DNA of 64,000 nt from Zhihengliuella alba (lineage in GTDB: Bacteria > Actinomycetota > Actinomycetes > Actinomycetales > Micrococcaceae), in NCBI RefSeq assembly GCF_039538765.1, contig NZ_BAABCJ010000002.1:248001-312000 (forward strand), given 5' to 3'. The position numbers and the translations under genes are program-made. Below the pieces are notes generated by a model that was not told the DNA's origin, ran no database searches, and saw only the letters and a program-made list of their open reading frames with translations. This document shows, in pieces, positions 24,760 through 33,537 of this stretch. The stretch's first letter is position 1. The number at the start of each line of letters is the position of its first letter.

Positions 24760-26559
24760 GTGAGGAGCTGGATCGCACCCCCGGAGGAGAAGGCCACGGC
24801 CGAGGCCCTGCAGCGCCGGCTGCTGGGCCGCCCGACGCACGGTCGCGGAACCGCGCACGGACGCGGGACGGGCACGCGACGGCGCCCCTCGGACCGGGTC
24901 CGGGCCGGCTCCGCCCGGCTGTCCGGCTGGCTCCTGCACCACGCCGTGTGGCTGCTGCCGGTCCTCATCACCGCCTTGGCCGCCTGGCTGCGGCTGGCGC
25001 ATCTGGCGCAGCCGCACGACCTCACCTTCGACGAGACCTACTACGTTAAGGACGCCTTCACCCTCCTGCAGTCGGGGTACGAGCGGCAGTGGCCCGAGGA
25101 AGGAGCCGACGAGCAGTTCCTCGCCGGGGAGCCGCAGCCGCTCGGGGAGGCGTCCTACGTGGTGCACCCGCCGCTCGGCAAGTGGCTCATCGGCCTCGGG
25201 ATGCTCGTCTTCGGCACGGACAACGGCCTCGGCTGGCGGTTCGCGGCGGCGGTCGCCGGGACCCTGTCCGTGCCGCTCGTCTACCTCGTCGGCCGGCGCC
25301 TCCTGGGCTCGACGGCGCTGGCCGCGTCCGCCGCGCTGCTGACCGCCGTGGACGGCCACCACATCGTCATGTCCCGCACGGCGCTCCTGGACATCTTCCT
25401 CATGCTCTTCGTCCTCGCGGCGTTCTACGCGCTGCTGCGGGACCGGGAGGACGGACGGCGGCGGTTGGCCGCCGCACTGGCACGCGCGGACCGCATCGAC
25501 CGCCGGGACACGCGCCGCCGAGCGCCGGACGACTCCCCGGGAGCGGGCAGCGCATCGACCGCCCGCTCCCGGGGCCGACTGCCGGAGCCGCCGTTCCTGT
25601 ACGGGCCGTGGCTGCTGTGGCGGCCGTGGCGTCTGGTGGCCGGCCTCCTGCTCGGCGCGGCGGTCGGCGTGAAGTGGTCCGCCCTGGCCTTCGTGGCGGT
25701 CTTCGGCCTGATGACCGTGCTCTGGGACGTCGGGGCCCGGCGCGCCGCCGGCATCCGGCACTGGCTGGCCGCCGGGCTGCTCCGCGAGGGGATCCCCGCG
25801 TTCCTCACCATCGTCCCGGCCGCCGCCGCGGCATACCTCGCCTCCTGGTCGGGCTGGCTGGCCGCACCCGGCGGGTACGACCGCCAGTGGGCGGCCGAGC
25901 ATCCCGAGGAGGCGTGGCCGCTGGTCCCGGACGCCGTGCGCTCGCTGATCGAGTACCACCGCAGCGCCTTCGAGTTCCACGGTGGCCTGGACTCGGACCA
26001 CTCGTGGGAGTCCGGCCCGGAGACGTGGCTGGTGGCCGGCCGGCCGGTCCTGTTCCACTTCGAGACGGTCGATGGCGGCCAGGGGGCCTGCCGCTTCGAC
26101 AGCTGCACGTACGTCATCACCGATCTGCCCAACCCGGTGCTCTGGTGGACGGCCGCGCTGGCCGTGCTGGTGGTGCTCCTCTACTGGGCGGGGCGCCGTG
26201 ACTGGCGGGCCGGGGCGATCCTCTCCGGCATCGCCGCCGGGTTCGTCCCCTGGTGGTTCTTCCCGGACCGGACCATGTTCTTCTTCTACACGATCGCCTT
26301 CCACCCGTTCCTGATGCTGGCCGTGGCCTACGTGATCGGCCTGATGCTGAACCCGTCCGCGAGCCGGGCGCCGGCCACCGGCGGGGTTTCGGGCGGCCGG
26401 CCCGTCGGGCTCGAGCAACGACGCGTCGGCCTCGCCGTCGTCGGCGTCTATCTGGCCCTCGTCCTGGCCGTGTCGGCGTTCTTCCTGCCGGTCTGGACCG
26501 GGCAGCCCATGGGCCCCGAGGGATGGCACCTGCGCCTCTGGCTGCCCTCCTGGGGCTGA
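24760..26559 (+). CDS. pmt: Dolichyl-phosphate-mannose--protein mannosyltransferase (GT39)
   Basis: Transfers mannose from polyprenyl-phosphate-mannose to Ser/Thr of secreted proteins during export. The 599-residue membrane protein has about ten hydrophobic segments. The first extracytoplasmic loop contains LTFDETYYVKDAF, with the DE dyad required for catalysis. Later come GWRFAAAVAGTLSVPLVYLV and a long basic Arg-rich cytosolic insert near residues 230-280. The C-terminal half has LPNPVLWW and FPDRTMFFFYTIAFHPF, conserved in bacterial PMTs. GTG 24760 follows TAGGGT by six bases. It is divergent from rsmI, as in mycobacteria. Mannose precursor supply is encoded by manA at 45 kb. Confidence 0.92.
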   Translation: MRSWIAPPEEKATAEALQRRLLGRPTHGRGTAHGRGTGTRRRPSDRVRAGSARLSGWLLHHAVWLLPVLITALAAWLRLAHLAQPHDLTFDETYYVKDAFTLLQSGYERQWPEEGADEQFLAGEPQPLGEASYVVHPPLGKWLIGLGMLVFGTDNGLGWRFAAAVAGTLSVPLVYLVGRRLLGSTALAASAALLTAVDGHHIVMSRTALLDIFLMLFVLAAFYALLRDREDGRRRLAAALARADRIDRRDTRRRAPDDSPGAGSASTARSRGRLPEPPFLYGPWLLWRPWRLVAGLLLGAAVGVKWSALAFVAVFGLMTVLWDVGARRAAGIRHWLAAGLLREGIPAFLTIVPAAAAAYLASWSGWLAAPGGYDRQWAAEHPEEAWPLVPDAVRSLIEYHRSAFEFHGGLDSDHSWESGPETWLVAGRPVLFHFETVDGGQGACRFDSCTYVITDLPNPVLWWTAALAVLVVLLYWAGRRDWRAGAILSGIAAGFVPWWFFPDRTMFFFYTIAFHPFLMLAVAYVIGLMLNPSASRAPATGGVSGGRPVGLEQRRVGLAVVGVYLALVLAVSAFFLPVWTGQPMGPEGWHLRLWLPSWG

Positions 26560-26630
26560 CCCGGGACCGCCCGCCGCGGGGAGGCGCACTCCGGCGCGCA
26601 CCCTCCCGCGGAGGGGTCATCCGGCGTCGC

Positions 26631-26636
26631 TAGACT
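26631..26636 (+). promoter_or_regulatory. -10 box of the acyl-CoA ligase gene
   Basis: TAGACT lies 35 bp before GTG 26672. The short leader contains GGGAGAG, so this mRNA has a conventional ribosome-binding site. Confidence 0.5.
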
Positions 26637-26671
26637 GTCGGCTGGACCACCACCTCACCAGGGAGAGCCCC

Positions 26672-28564
26672 GTGCGCGAAGCCAGGACCGATCTGCTCAT
26701 CGAACTACCGAAGTCCTACAACGTCACCCAGCTGCTGCTGGACCGGCTCGCGCGCGGCGACACTCCCCCGATCTACCAGGTCCACGACGCCTCCGGCCGG
26801 TGGGCCGACGTCACCACGGCCGAGTACGTCGACGTCGTCCGGCGGCTCGCGAAGGCCCTCATCGGCGTCGGCGTGACCCCTGGCTCGGCGGTCGCGATCA
26901 TGTCCCGCACCCGCTACGAGTGGGCCCTCGTGGAGCAGGCCATCTGGTTCGCCGGCGGCGTGTCCGTCCCGATCTATGAGACCAGCTCCGCCTACCAGAT
27001 CGAGTGGATCCTGCGGGACTCGGGCGCCCGGCACGTCTTCGCGGAGAGCGCCGAGCGCGCCGCTACCGTCGCCACCGCCGTCGACGGGCTCGGCGAGCCC
27101 GTGCAGACGTTCTGCTTCGACGCCGCGCACTCCGTGGCCGGCGGCAGCGTCGCCGGGAGCGCCACCGGCGGCCGGGCGCCGCTGGGCGTGACCTCGGGCA
27201 GCGACGTGGCGCTCCTCCTCGCGGCCGGCGAGCGCTCGACCGTGACGGATGCGCAGGTCGAGGAGGCCCGCCGCTCGGCCGGGTACGACGACGTCGCCAC
27301 GCTGGTCTACACGTCCGGCACCACGGGGCGGCCCAAGGCGTGCCGGATGACGCACGGCAACTTCGCCGGCGTGGCCGTGAACCTGGTCCCGCACATGCGG
27401 CAAGTGGTCCACGAGGGCTCGCGGACCCTGATGTTCCTGCCGCTGGCGCACGTGCTCGCCCGGGCCGTGCAGCAGTGCTGCGTGCACTCCGGCACCACGG
27501 TGGCGCACTCGCCGTCGATGGCGACGCTGATGGAGGATCTCGCCTCGTTCCGGCCGACGTTCCTGCTGGCCGTGCCGCGGGTGTTCGAGAAGATCCGCAC
27601 CGGGGCGCTGGCCAAGGCGGAGGCGGCCGGGAAGGGCTCGCTCTTCCTGCGCGCCGAGCAGGTCGCGATCGCCGTCTCCCGGCACCGTGACGCCGCCGCC
27701 CGGGGCGAGGAGTCCCGGCTCCCGGTGCGCACACGCGCCCAGCACCTGCTCTTCGACCGGATCCTCTACCCGAAGCTGCGCGGCGTCCTCGGCGGACGGG
27801 CGCGCTTCGCGATCTCCGGCGCGAGCGCCCTGAACGACGAGCTCGGCCACTTCTTCCGCGGCGCGGGCGTGCAGCTGCTGGAGGGCTACGGCCTCACCGA
27901 GACCACCGCTCCGGCGACCGTGAACCAGCCGCACTACGTGCGCATGGGAACGGTCGGCTTCCCGATCCCGGGCACCACCGTGCGGATCGCGGACGACGGC
28001 GAGGTGCTGCTGCGCGGGGTCGGCGTCTTCGCCGGGTACCGGAACAACGAGGAGGCCTCCGCGGAGGCGTTCACCGCGGACGGGTTCTTCCGCACCGGGG
28101 ACCTGGGCGAGCTCGACGGCGACGGATTCCTGACCATCACGGGCCGCAAGAAGGATCTGATCGTCACCGCCGGCGGCAAGAACGTCTCCCCCGGACCGCT
28201 GGAGGAGCTCATCCGGGCGAGTCGGATCGTCGACCAGGCCGTGGTGGTCGGCGACGGCCGTCCGTTCGTCTCGGCCCTGGTCTCCCTGGACGAGGACGAG
28301 CTCGCCGCCTACCTCTCCGGCCGGAGCCTGCCGCCGATGACGGTCCCCGAGGCCGCCGAGCACCCGGAGGTCCTCGGGGAGCTGCAGCGCGCCATCGACG
28401 AGGCGAACCGGACCGTCTCCCAGGCGGAGGGCGTCAAGAAGTTCACGGTGGTGGGACACCGGTTCTCGGAGGAGTCCGGACACCTGACGCCGTCGCTCAA
28501 GCTCAAGCGGAACGCCGTGGTGGAGACCTGCGCCGCGGACATCGAGGCGCTCTACCGGACGTAG
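26672..28564 (+). CDS. Long-chain fatty-acid--CoA ligase (AMP-binding)
   Basis: Activates long-chain fatty acids with ATP and CoA. The 630-residue protein shows the AMP motif VYTSGTTGRPKACRMTH near residue 212, the EGYGLTETTAPATVN box, the hinge DGFFRTGDLGELD and GRKKDLIVTAGGKNVSP, and a C-terminal lysine region KLKRNAVVE. The group resembles FadD15-type ligases of actinobacteria. GTG 26672 has GGGAGAG upstream. It is a stand-alone gene facing the DUF1461 gene; a stem-loop lies in the gap. Chain-length preference cannot be told from sequence. Confidence 0.9.
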   Translation: MREARTDLLIELPKSYNVTQLLLDRLARGDTPPIYQVHDASGRWADVTTAEYVDVVRRLAKALIGVGVTPGSAVAIMSRTRYEWALVEQAIWFAGGVSVPIYETSSAYQIEWILRDSGARHVFAESAERAATVATAVDGLGEPVQTFCFDAAHSVAGGSVAGSATGGRAPLGVTSGSDVALLLAAGERSTVTDAQVEEARRSAGYDDVATLVYTSGTTGRPKACRMTHGNFAGVAVNLVPHMRQVVHEGSRTLMFLPLAHVLARAVQQCCVHSGTTVAHSPSMATLMEDLASFRPTFLLAVPRVFEKIRTGALAKAEAAGKGSLFLRAEQVAIAVSRHRDAAARGEESRLPVRTRAQHLLFDRILYPKLRGVLGGRARFAISGASALNDELGHFFRGAGVQLLEGYGLTETTAPATVNQPHYVRMGTVGFPIPGTTVRIADDGEVLLRGVGVFAGYRNNEEASAEAFTADGFFRTGDLGELDGDGFLTITGRKKDLIVTAGGKNVSPGPLEELIRASRIVDQAVVVGDGRPFVSALVSLDEDELAAYLSGRSLPPMTVPEAAEHPEVLGELQRAIDEANRTVSQAEGVKKFTVVGHRFSEESGHLTPSLKLKRNAVVETCAADIEALYRT

Positions 28565-28610
28565 CGCGCCGGAGGGCCGAAGCCCGGGCCGGCGTGCCCG
28601 GCCGACCACG

Positions 28611-28655
28611 GCTCCTGCCCGGGACGTCGCCCGCGGGGACGCCCCGGGCAGGAGC
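28611..28655 (+). terminator. Stem-loop downstream of the acyl-CoA ligase gene
   Basis: A perfect 13-bp stem GCTCCTGCCCGGG/CCCGGGCAGGAGC with a 19-nt loop lies 47 bp after the stop. There is no T-run. Confidence 0.6.
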
Positions 28656-28658
28656 TAT

Positions 28659-28703
28659 CGGTCAGGAGCGGCCTGGTCGGGGAACCGCCCGGTCAGGAGC
28701 GGC
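28659..28703. repeat. 14-bp direct repeat including the stop codon of the DUF1461 gene
   Basis: CGGTCAGGAGCGGC occurs at 28659-28672 and 28690-28703. The second copy contains the stop codon (TCA on plus, 28693-28695). It lies between converging genes. Confidence 0.8.
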
Positions 28704-29922
28704 GGCCGAAGACCAGCGCGCGCGAGCGCTGGCGGCGGCTGGCCGTGGGCCAGGTGGCGATGAGCGTGATCACCACGGCGGCCAGGACGAGCGCCCCGAC
28801 GGCGATCGCCGAGTCGACCCAGAACTGCTCCGGGTAGAGCCGGATCAGGGCGTCGGAGTAGCGGAACGTCCACGTCCCGTTGGCGAAGAACACGGAGTGG
28901 ACCGAGGTGAAGAAGGCGCCCCAGTTGACCACGGCGGCCAGCGCGAGGGCCGCGGCGAGGCCCAGTGTCGCCACCGAGCCGGCGAAGAGCGCGCGACGCA
29001 CCCCGCCCGGATACCTCCGGCCCAGGTACCACAGGCCGACGAGCGTCAGCCCGAGCAGCACGAGTCCCCCGGCGAACGCCGTGCCCAGCACGGCCTTGAC
29101 GTCCGCCATGTGGGCGACCTCGGAGGCGAGCAGCAGCGGATCGCCGCTGCCGTCGCGCAGGCCGGCCAGGAAGTCGGGCCCGGCGGCGTTGTTCAGGTAG
29201 TCGACCCCGTACGAGCCGTAGGTCAGCCGCGTCGCGGTGTCCCAGCCGAACTCGTCGGCGGGGAACCCGGGCCGGTGGTACTCGAGCCAGAGGAACCAGG
29301 GGCTGGCCACGGCCTTGAGCGCGCCGACGACCAGCAGGAACGGATAGATGACGGCGAGCACAGCCTGAACGATCCGGGGCATGACCGGCTTGGCGCGCAG
29401 GGCCGCCTCACGGGCCTCCCCGCGGCGTCGGCGGCCCTCGGCATCGCTGACCGGCGCCGAGACGGGGGCCGGGGTGGACCGCTGCGCGACCTCCTCCGCG
29501 TTGCGCAGGACCCGCGAACGGGGCGCCCCGGAGGGGGCGCTGGTGCGGACGGCGCTGAGCAGGGGGTCATGCGCGTCCTTCGCGGGACCCGGGGCGGGGG
29601 ACGGCGACGGCGCAGGGCGCGACGCCCGGAGCTGGGCGCGCGTCACGGGGGCCGCCTCCGGACCGGAGGCGGCCGACGGTGACGGGGACGGGGACGGTGA
29701 CGGGGACGGGGACGGGGACGGTGACGGGCCCGGGGCGCGGTCGGCATCGCTGCCGGAACCACGCGGGGAATCGGCCTGCGACCGGCCCGTGGCCGCCGGG
29801 GCGACCTTGGGCGTCGGGTTCGTCGCCGGGGTCGCGTCACCGGCGGGCCTCGGATCCGTCGTGGCGGTGCCGCGGCCTGCAACGGCCTCGGCCCTCGTCG
29901 TGGCCGCGTCCTTCTCGCTCAT
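28693..29922 (-). CDS. DUF1461 (TIGR01906) integral membrane protein with long low-complexity N-terminus
   Basis: A 409-residue protein. The first ~170 residues are disordered, with a run of Pro-Ser pairs (about residues 66-83) encoded by a 6-bp repeat, and many Ala, Pro and Arg. The rest has four hydrophobic segments: FLLVVGALKAVASPWF near the start, VLGTAFAGGLVLLGLTLVG, ALFAGSVATLGLAAALALAA and IAVGALVLAAVVITLIATW. The last part includes FRYSDALIRLYPEQFW, conserved in TIGR01906. A conventional promoter (TAGGGT) and AAAGGA support ATG 29922. The function of the family is unknown. Confidence 0.82.
   Translation of the reverse strand: MSEKDAATTRAEAVAGRGTATTDPRPAGDATPATNPTPKVAPAATGRSQADSPRGSGSDADRAPGPSPSPSPSPSPSPSPSPSAASGPEAAPVTRAQLRASRPAPSPSPAPGPAKDAHDPLLSAVRTSAPSGAPRSRVLRNAEEVAQRSTPAPVSAPVSDAEGRRRRGEAREAALRAKPVMPRIVQAVLAVIYPFLLVVGALKAVASPWFLWLEYHRPGFPADEFGWDTATRLTYGSYGVDYLNNAAGPDFLAGLRDGSGDPLLLASEVAHMADVKAVLGTAFAGGLVLLGLTLVGLWYLGRRYPGGVRRALFAGSVATLGLAAALALAAVVNWGAFFTSVHSVFFANGTWTFRYSDALIRLYPEQFWVDSAIAVGALVLAAVVITLIATWPTASRRQRSRALVFGRRS
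29675..29728 (-). repeat. 6-bp microsatellite encoding (Pro-Ser)n
   Basis: Nine uninterrupted units of GACGGG or GACGGT encode alternating Pro-Ser in the DUF1461 protein. The period of six keeps the frame on expansion or contraction. Confidence 0.9.
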
Positions 29923-29952
29923 CCAGTTCCTTTCCAGCGTGGGTCTACGTCC

Positions 29953-29958
29953 ACCCTA
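29953..29958 (-). promoter_or_regulatory. -10 box of the DUF1461 gene
   Basis: TAGGGT on the minus strand lies 30 bp before ATG 29922. The leader carries AAAGGA ahead of the start. Confidence 0.45.
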
Positions 29959-30028
29959 GTGGGCGCGGCCCGCACAGCCCCGGAAGGGCGCGGAACCAGC
30001 GGCGGCCCGACGGAGCGCGCCCCTCCCC

Positions 30029-31498
30029 TCAGTACCGGTAGTGGTCCGACTTGTAGGGGCCCTCGACGGGCACGCCGAGGTAGTCGGCCTGGCCGGCCGA
30101 GAGCTCGGTCAGCTCCACGCCGAGCGCGTCCAGGTGCAGGCGCGCGACCTTCTCGTCCAGCAGCTTCGGCAGGACGTAGACCTGCTTCCGGTACTCGCCG
30201 GTGCCGGCCTTGGTGAAGAGCTCGATCTGGCCGATGGTCTGGTTCGCGAAGGAGTTCGACATGACGAAGCTCGGGTGGCCCGTGGCGTTGCCGAGGTTCA
30301 GCAGGCGGCCCTCGGAGAGGACGATGATCGAGCGTTCGCGCTCGGTCCCGCCGTCGAACACCCACTCGTGGACCTGCGGCTTGATCTCGACCTTCCGGAC
30401 GCCGTCGACGGCGGCGAGCCCGGCCATGTCGATCTCGTTGTCGAAGTGCCCCACGTTCCCGACGATCGCCTTGTCCTTCATGCGCAGCATGTCGGCGGCC
30501 ATGATGATGTCCTTGCCGCCGGTGGTGGTGACGAAGATGTCGCCCTGCTCCAGCACGGAGTCCAGGCGCGCCACCTGGTAGCCGTCCATCGCGGCCTGCA
30601 GGGCGCAGATCGGATCGATCTCGGTGACGACCACGCGCGCACCCTGCCCGCGCAGCGCCTCGGCGGCCCCCTTGCCGACGTCGCCGTAGCCGCAGACGAC
30701 GGCGACCTTCCCGCCGATCAGGACATCGGTGGCGCGCATGATGCCGTCCGGCAGCGAGTGCCGGATGCCGTACTTGTTGTCGAACTTGGACTTGGTCACC
30801 GAGTCGTTGACGTTGATGGCCGGGAAGAGCAGCTGTCCCGCCTCGGCGAGCTGGTACAGCCGCATGACGCCCGTCGTCGTCTCCTCCGTCACGCCGAGGA
30901 TCCCGGCGGAGAGGCGGGTGAACTTCTGCGGGTCGGCGGCGAGGGACTTCCGCAACCGGTCGAGGATGATCGAGTACTCGTGCGAGTCGGCGTCCGTTGT
31001 GGCCGGGACGGCGCCCGCGGCCTCGAACTCGACGCCCTTGTGGAGCAGGAGCGTGGCGTCGCCGCCGTCGTCCAGGATCATATTGGGCCCGAGCTCGGGG
31101 TCCTCGGCCGCGCCCGGCCAGGTGAGGATCTGCTCGGCGGTCCACCAGTAGTCCTCGAGGGACTCGTTCTTCCACGCGAACACCGGGACGCCCTGCGGCT
31201 CCTCGGCGGTGCCCTCCGGGCCGACGACGACGGCGGCCGCCGCCTCGTCCTGCGTGGAGAAGATGTTGCAGCTGGCCCAGCGCACCTCGGCGCCGAGCGC
31301 CACGAGCGTCTCGATGAGGACGGCCGTCTGCACGGTCATGTGCAGCGACCCGGCGATGCGGGCCCCCTTGAGGGGCTGGGCGTCGCCGTACTCGGCGCGC
31401 AGAGCCATCAGCCCGGGCATCTCATGCTCGGCCAGACGGATCTGGTGGCGGCCGGCCTCGTGGAGGCCGAGGTCGGCGATCTTGTAGTCGAAAGTCAT
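30029..31498 (-). CDS. ahcY: Adenosylhomocysteinase
   Basis: Hydrolyses S-adenosylhomocysteine to homocysteine and adenosine, recycling the product of methylation reactions such as those of rsmA and rsmI. The 489-residue product has SCNIFSTQDEAAAAV with the conserved substrate-binding region, the NAD loop VVCGYGDVGKGAAEAL, and the C-terminal YKSDHYRY. The 40-residue insertion typical of the long (plant/mycobacterial) form is present (GDATLLLHKGVEFE region). GGAGAG upstream supports ATG 31498. A Trm112-like gene lies 62 bp downstream of its start side on the same strand but with its own promoter. Confidence 0.97.
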   Translation of the reverse strand: MTFDYKIADLGLHEAGRHQIRLAEHEMPGLMALRAEYGDAQPLKGARIAGSLHMTVQTAVLIETLVALGAEVRWASCNIFSTQDEAAAAVVVGPEGTAEEPQGVPVFAWKNESLEDYWWTAEQILTWPGAAEDPELGPNMILDDGGDATLLLHKGVEFEAAGAVPATTDADSHEYSIILDRLRKSLAADPQKFTRLSAGILGVTEETTTGVMRLYQLAEAGQLLFPAINVNDSVTKSKFDNKYGIRHSLPDGIMRATDVLIGGKVAVVCGYGDVGKGAAEALRGQGARVVVTEIDPICALQAAMDGYQVARLDSVLEQGDIFVTTTGGKDIIMAADMLRMKDKAIVGNVGHFDNEIDMAGLAAVDGVRKVEIKPQVHEWVFDGGTERERSIIVLSEGRLLNLGNATGHPSFVMSNSFANQTIGQIELFTKAGTGEYRKQVYVLPKLLDEKVARLHLDALGVELTELSAGQADYLGVPVEGPYKSDHYRY

Positions 31499-31560
31499 CC
31501 GGGTTCTCTCCGTGGTGGTGGGGGCGGCCCTGCCGCGGCAGGGCGGGGTCTGCGGGTGCG

Positions 31561-31743
31561 TCAGGAGGCCGCGGCCGCGTCCGGCGGCAGCAGCACCGGG
31601 ATCCCGTCGACGATCGGGTACCGGACGCGTTCGCCGTCGGCGGCCGGGTCCACGGAGACCAGGTAGTCGCCGTCGAGCGCCAGCGCGGAGCCGGTCACGG
31701 GGCAGCGGAGGTCGGCGAGGAGCTGCACAGAGATATGGGCCAT
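31561..31743 (-). CDS. Trm112 family zinc-binding-like small protein
   Basis: A 60-residue protein starting AHISVQLLADLRCPVTGSAL and carrying VSVDPAADGERVRYPIVDGIPVLLP, given here as two fragments: YPIVDGIPVLLP is the diagnostic C-terminal motif of the Trm112/UPF0434 family. In eukaryotes Trm112 activates methyltransferases. Only one Cys remains of the usual zinc-binding set, as is common in bacterial members. TAGACT six bases before ATG 31743 suggests a leaderless mRNA. It sits between ahcY and DUF3499 in a conserved actinobacterial neighbourhood. Confidence 0.82.
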   Translation of the reverse strand: MAHISVQLLADLRCPVTGSALALDGDYLVSVDPAADGERVRYPIVDGIPVLLPPDAAAAS

Positions 31744-31749
31744 GGCCCC

Positions 31750-31755
31750 AGTCTA
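31750..31755 (-). promoter_or_regulatory. -10 box of the Trm112-like gene (leaderless)
   Basis: TAGACT on the minus strand, exactly six bases before ATG 31743; no ribosome-binding site intervenes. Confidence 0.55.
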
Positions 31756-31848
31756 GGCCGTGGCAGGCACGGTCCGGCGACCACGGATGACGTCACGAGA
31801 CGCGGGTCCCGGGCGGGTCGTCCGGCTGGCGGACGGGGCGAGGCGGCC

Positions 31849-32313
31849 CTACTCGTTGGGCTCGCGGAGCATCCGGAGATTGGGTCGCTCGCCCGGCTGC
31901 GGGATGCCCTCGATGCCCGCGTCCGCGGGCGGGGTGAGCGGCTCGCGGCCACGCTGGGCCTGGCCGTTCGAACCGGTCTGGGACGCATTGTTCTGGGACA
32001 TGCCGCTCTGGGACGTGCCGTTCCGAGCGTCGTCGTCCGGGGCGGCGCTCGGCGACTCGCTGACGGCGTCGGCCAGGGCCGAGAGCTCGTCGGGGGCGAG
32101 CCGGGGCGCGTCGGGGATCTGCAGGCGCATGACGTTCCATCCGCGCGGCACGGTCATGCGGTTGGCGTGCGTGACGCAGAGGTCGTAGCAGTGCGGCTCG
32201 GCGAAGGTGGCGAGCGGCCCCAGCACGGCCGTGGACTCGGCATAGACGTACGTCAGGGTGGCGATGGCCGGCTCCTGACAGGCCGAGCGCGAACACAGGC
32301 GAATGGATCCCAC
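31849..32313 (-). CDS. DUF3499 family protein
   Basis: A 154-residue actinobacterial protein. Cys7, Cys12, Cys42 and Cys46 (CSRSAC and HCYDLC) form a likely zinc-binding site. YVYAESTAVLGPLA and RGWNVMRLQ are the family core. The C-terminal third is a low-complexity extension with a 15-bp tandem repeat giving N/T-x-S-Q repeats. It is divergent from a metallopeptidase-fold gene (56 bp between start codons), the same pair as Rv3258c/Rv3259. The function is unknown. Confidence 0.88.
   Translation of the reverse strand: MGSIRLCSRSACQEPAIATLTYVYAESTAVLGPLATFAEPHCYDLCVTHANRMTVPRGWNVMRLQIPDAPRLAPDELSALADAVSESPSAAPDDDARNGTSQSGMSQNNASQTGSNGQAQRGREPLTPPADAGIEGIPQPGERPNLRMLREPNE
31978..32022 (-). repeat. 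In-frame 15-bp tandem repeat in DUF3499
   Basis: Three units beginning CTGGGAC encode Gln/Ser/Asn-rich repeats in the C-terminal tail of the DUF3499 protein. Confidence 0.75.
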
Positions 32314-32356
32314 GAGGAACCACCCTACCCGCAGAGGCCCACCGGACCGTGGAGGC

Positions 32357-32362
32357 TAAGCT
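32357..32362 (+). promoter_or_regulatory. -10 box of the metallopeptidase-fold gene (leaderless)
   Basis: TAAGCT is exactly six bases before ATG 32369. Confidence 0.55.
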
Positions 32363-32368
32363 CGTTTC

Positions 32369-32908
32369 ATGGGTAGCTTCACGTTCGACTCCGGCTCCGT
32401 CGAGAGGCCGCCGAACGCGCGCGGCTTCTGGCGCCGCCGCCGCAATCGCCACGGCCGCGGGCTGCGCGGCCCGCTCCTGCTGCCCCAGCTCCCGGGCTCG
32501 CGCACACGTCAGGAGCGCTTCGAGGAGCTCGTGGCGGAGTCCGAGCTGCGGCTCGAGCAGCTGCATCCGAAGCGTCTCTCGGCGGTCCAGTTCCTGGTCT
32601 CCTTCACGCCCGAGAAATCCGCGCTGGACCGGGCGGAGGCGCGCAGCGCGAGCGTTCCCCTCGGCCGCAGCGTCCGGTACAAGGCCGGCGCGGCCGGCGC
32701 CCCCGGCGACGGCGGGACCGCGGCGAAGGGCCCGCGCGAGGAGATCGTGGTCTACCGGAAACCGGTCGAGGAGCTGTGCCTGACGCCGAGCGACCTCCCG
32801 GACCTGGTGCACGACGTGCTGGTGGAGCTCGTCGGCGAGCTCCTGGACATGGACCCGTACGACGTCGACCCCGCCTACGGGCGCAGCACCCTGCGCGGAC
32901 CGCAGTAG
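32369..32908 (+). CDS. Metallopeptidase (zincin-like) family protein with degenerate HExxH
   Basis: A 179-residue protein, the Rv3259-type partner of DUF3499. The basic N-terminus (RGFWRRRRNRHGRG) is followed by an EERF-like helix with FEELVAESELRLEQL. The C-terminal region, where other family members carry HExxHxxG, reads VHDVLVELVGELLDMDP: the first His is present but the Glu and second His of the motif are missing. The protein is therefore probably not a zinc protease, and the same seems to hold in related actinobacteria. TAAGCT six bases upstream fits leaderless transcription. Confidence 0.78.
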   Translation: MGSFTFDSGSVERPPNARGFWRRRRNRHGRGLRGPLLLPQLPGSRTRQERFEELVAESELRLEQLHPKRLSAVQFLVSFTPEKSALDRAEARSASVPLGRSVRYKAGAAGAPGDGGTAAKGPREEIVVYRKPVEELCLTPSDLPDLVHDVLVELVGELLDMDPYDVDPAYGRSTLRGPQ

Positions 32909-32916
32909 CACCGGCG

Positions 32917-32951
32917 GCAGCGCAGCGGGAGGCAGCAGCGCAGCGGGAGGC
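32917..32951 (+). repeat. 17-bp tandem repeat in the gap after the metallopeptidase gene
   Basis: Two copies of GCAGCGCAGCGGGAGGC with period 18, starting 8 bp after the stop codon. Confidence 0.8.
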
Positions 32952-33017
32952 GTCAGCACCGGCGGACGGCAAACCGAGACCACGACCGATGGCAACGAAC
33001 CGACGAGAGGCAGAGCA

Positions 33018-33413
33018 ATGCGCATCAATCTGACGAGCGTCCTGGTCGACGACCAGGCGAGGGCCGACCACTTCTACACGGAGATCCTCGGCTTCCGGAA
33101 GAAGCACGACATCCCCATGGGCGAGGCCCGGTGGCTGACGGTGGTCTCCCCCGAGGACCCGGATGGTACCGAGCTGCTCCTGGAACCGAGCGGCCACCCG
33201 GCGGCGGGCCCCTTCAAGGAGGCGCTGGTCGCCGACGGCATCCCGTTCACCGCCTTCGAGGTCGACGACGTCCACGCCGAGTACGAGCGTCTCCGCGGCC
33301 TGGGCGTCCGGTTCACCCAGGAACCGACGGCGATGGGCCCGGTCACCACCGCCGTCCTCGACGACACGTGCGGCAATCTGATCCAGATCCAGACCGCGCC
33401 TGACCTCGGCTGA
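33018..33413 (+). CDS. VOC (glyoxalase/extradiol dioxygenase superfamily) protein
   Basis: A 131-residue vicinal-oxygen-chelate fold protein: LTSVLVDDQARADHFYTEILGF opens the first beta-alpha-beta module (quoted in part: DQARADHFYTEILGF), and LRGLGVRFTQEPTAM with a TCGNLIQI end forms the second. Metal-ligand positions common in the fold (the GTELLLE glutamate) are present. Substrate is unknown: lyases, dioxygenases and antibiotic-binding proteins share this fold. AGGCAGAG precedes ATG 33018. It separates the metallopeptidase and DUF5719 genes, which are usually nearer neighbours, so it may be an insertion. Confidence 0.82.
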   Translation: MRINLTSVLVDDQARADHFYTEILGFRKKHDIPMGEARWLTVVSPEDPDGTELLLEPSGHPAAGPFKEALVADGIPFTAFEVDDVHAEYERLRGLGVRFTQEPTAMGPVTTAVLDDTCGNLIQIQTAPDLG

Positions 33414-33537
33414 TCTCGACCCCGAGGGCTGAGGACCGTCCCGCAAGCCCTAACGAGGACAGGGGCCGGGGGATGGCTGAGACCGGTGGGTCGGTCCCTG
33501 GCGGATCCGCCCGGGCCTGACCCACCGCTGTGCCCGC

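Noticed and set aside
28594..29682. A 362-residue plus-strand frame opposite the DUF1461 gene
   Set aside because: No domain, shadow of the minus-strand gene; the minus frame has membrane helices and a promoter.
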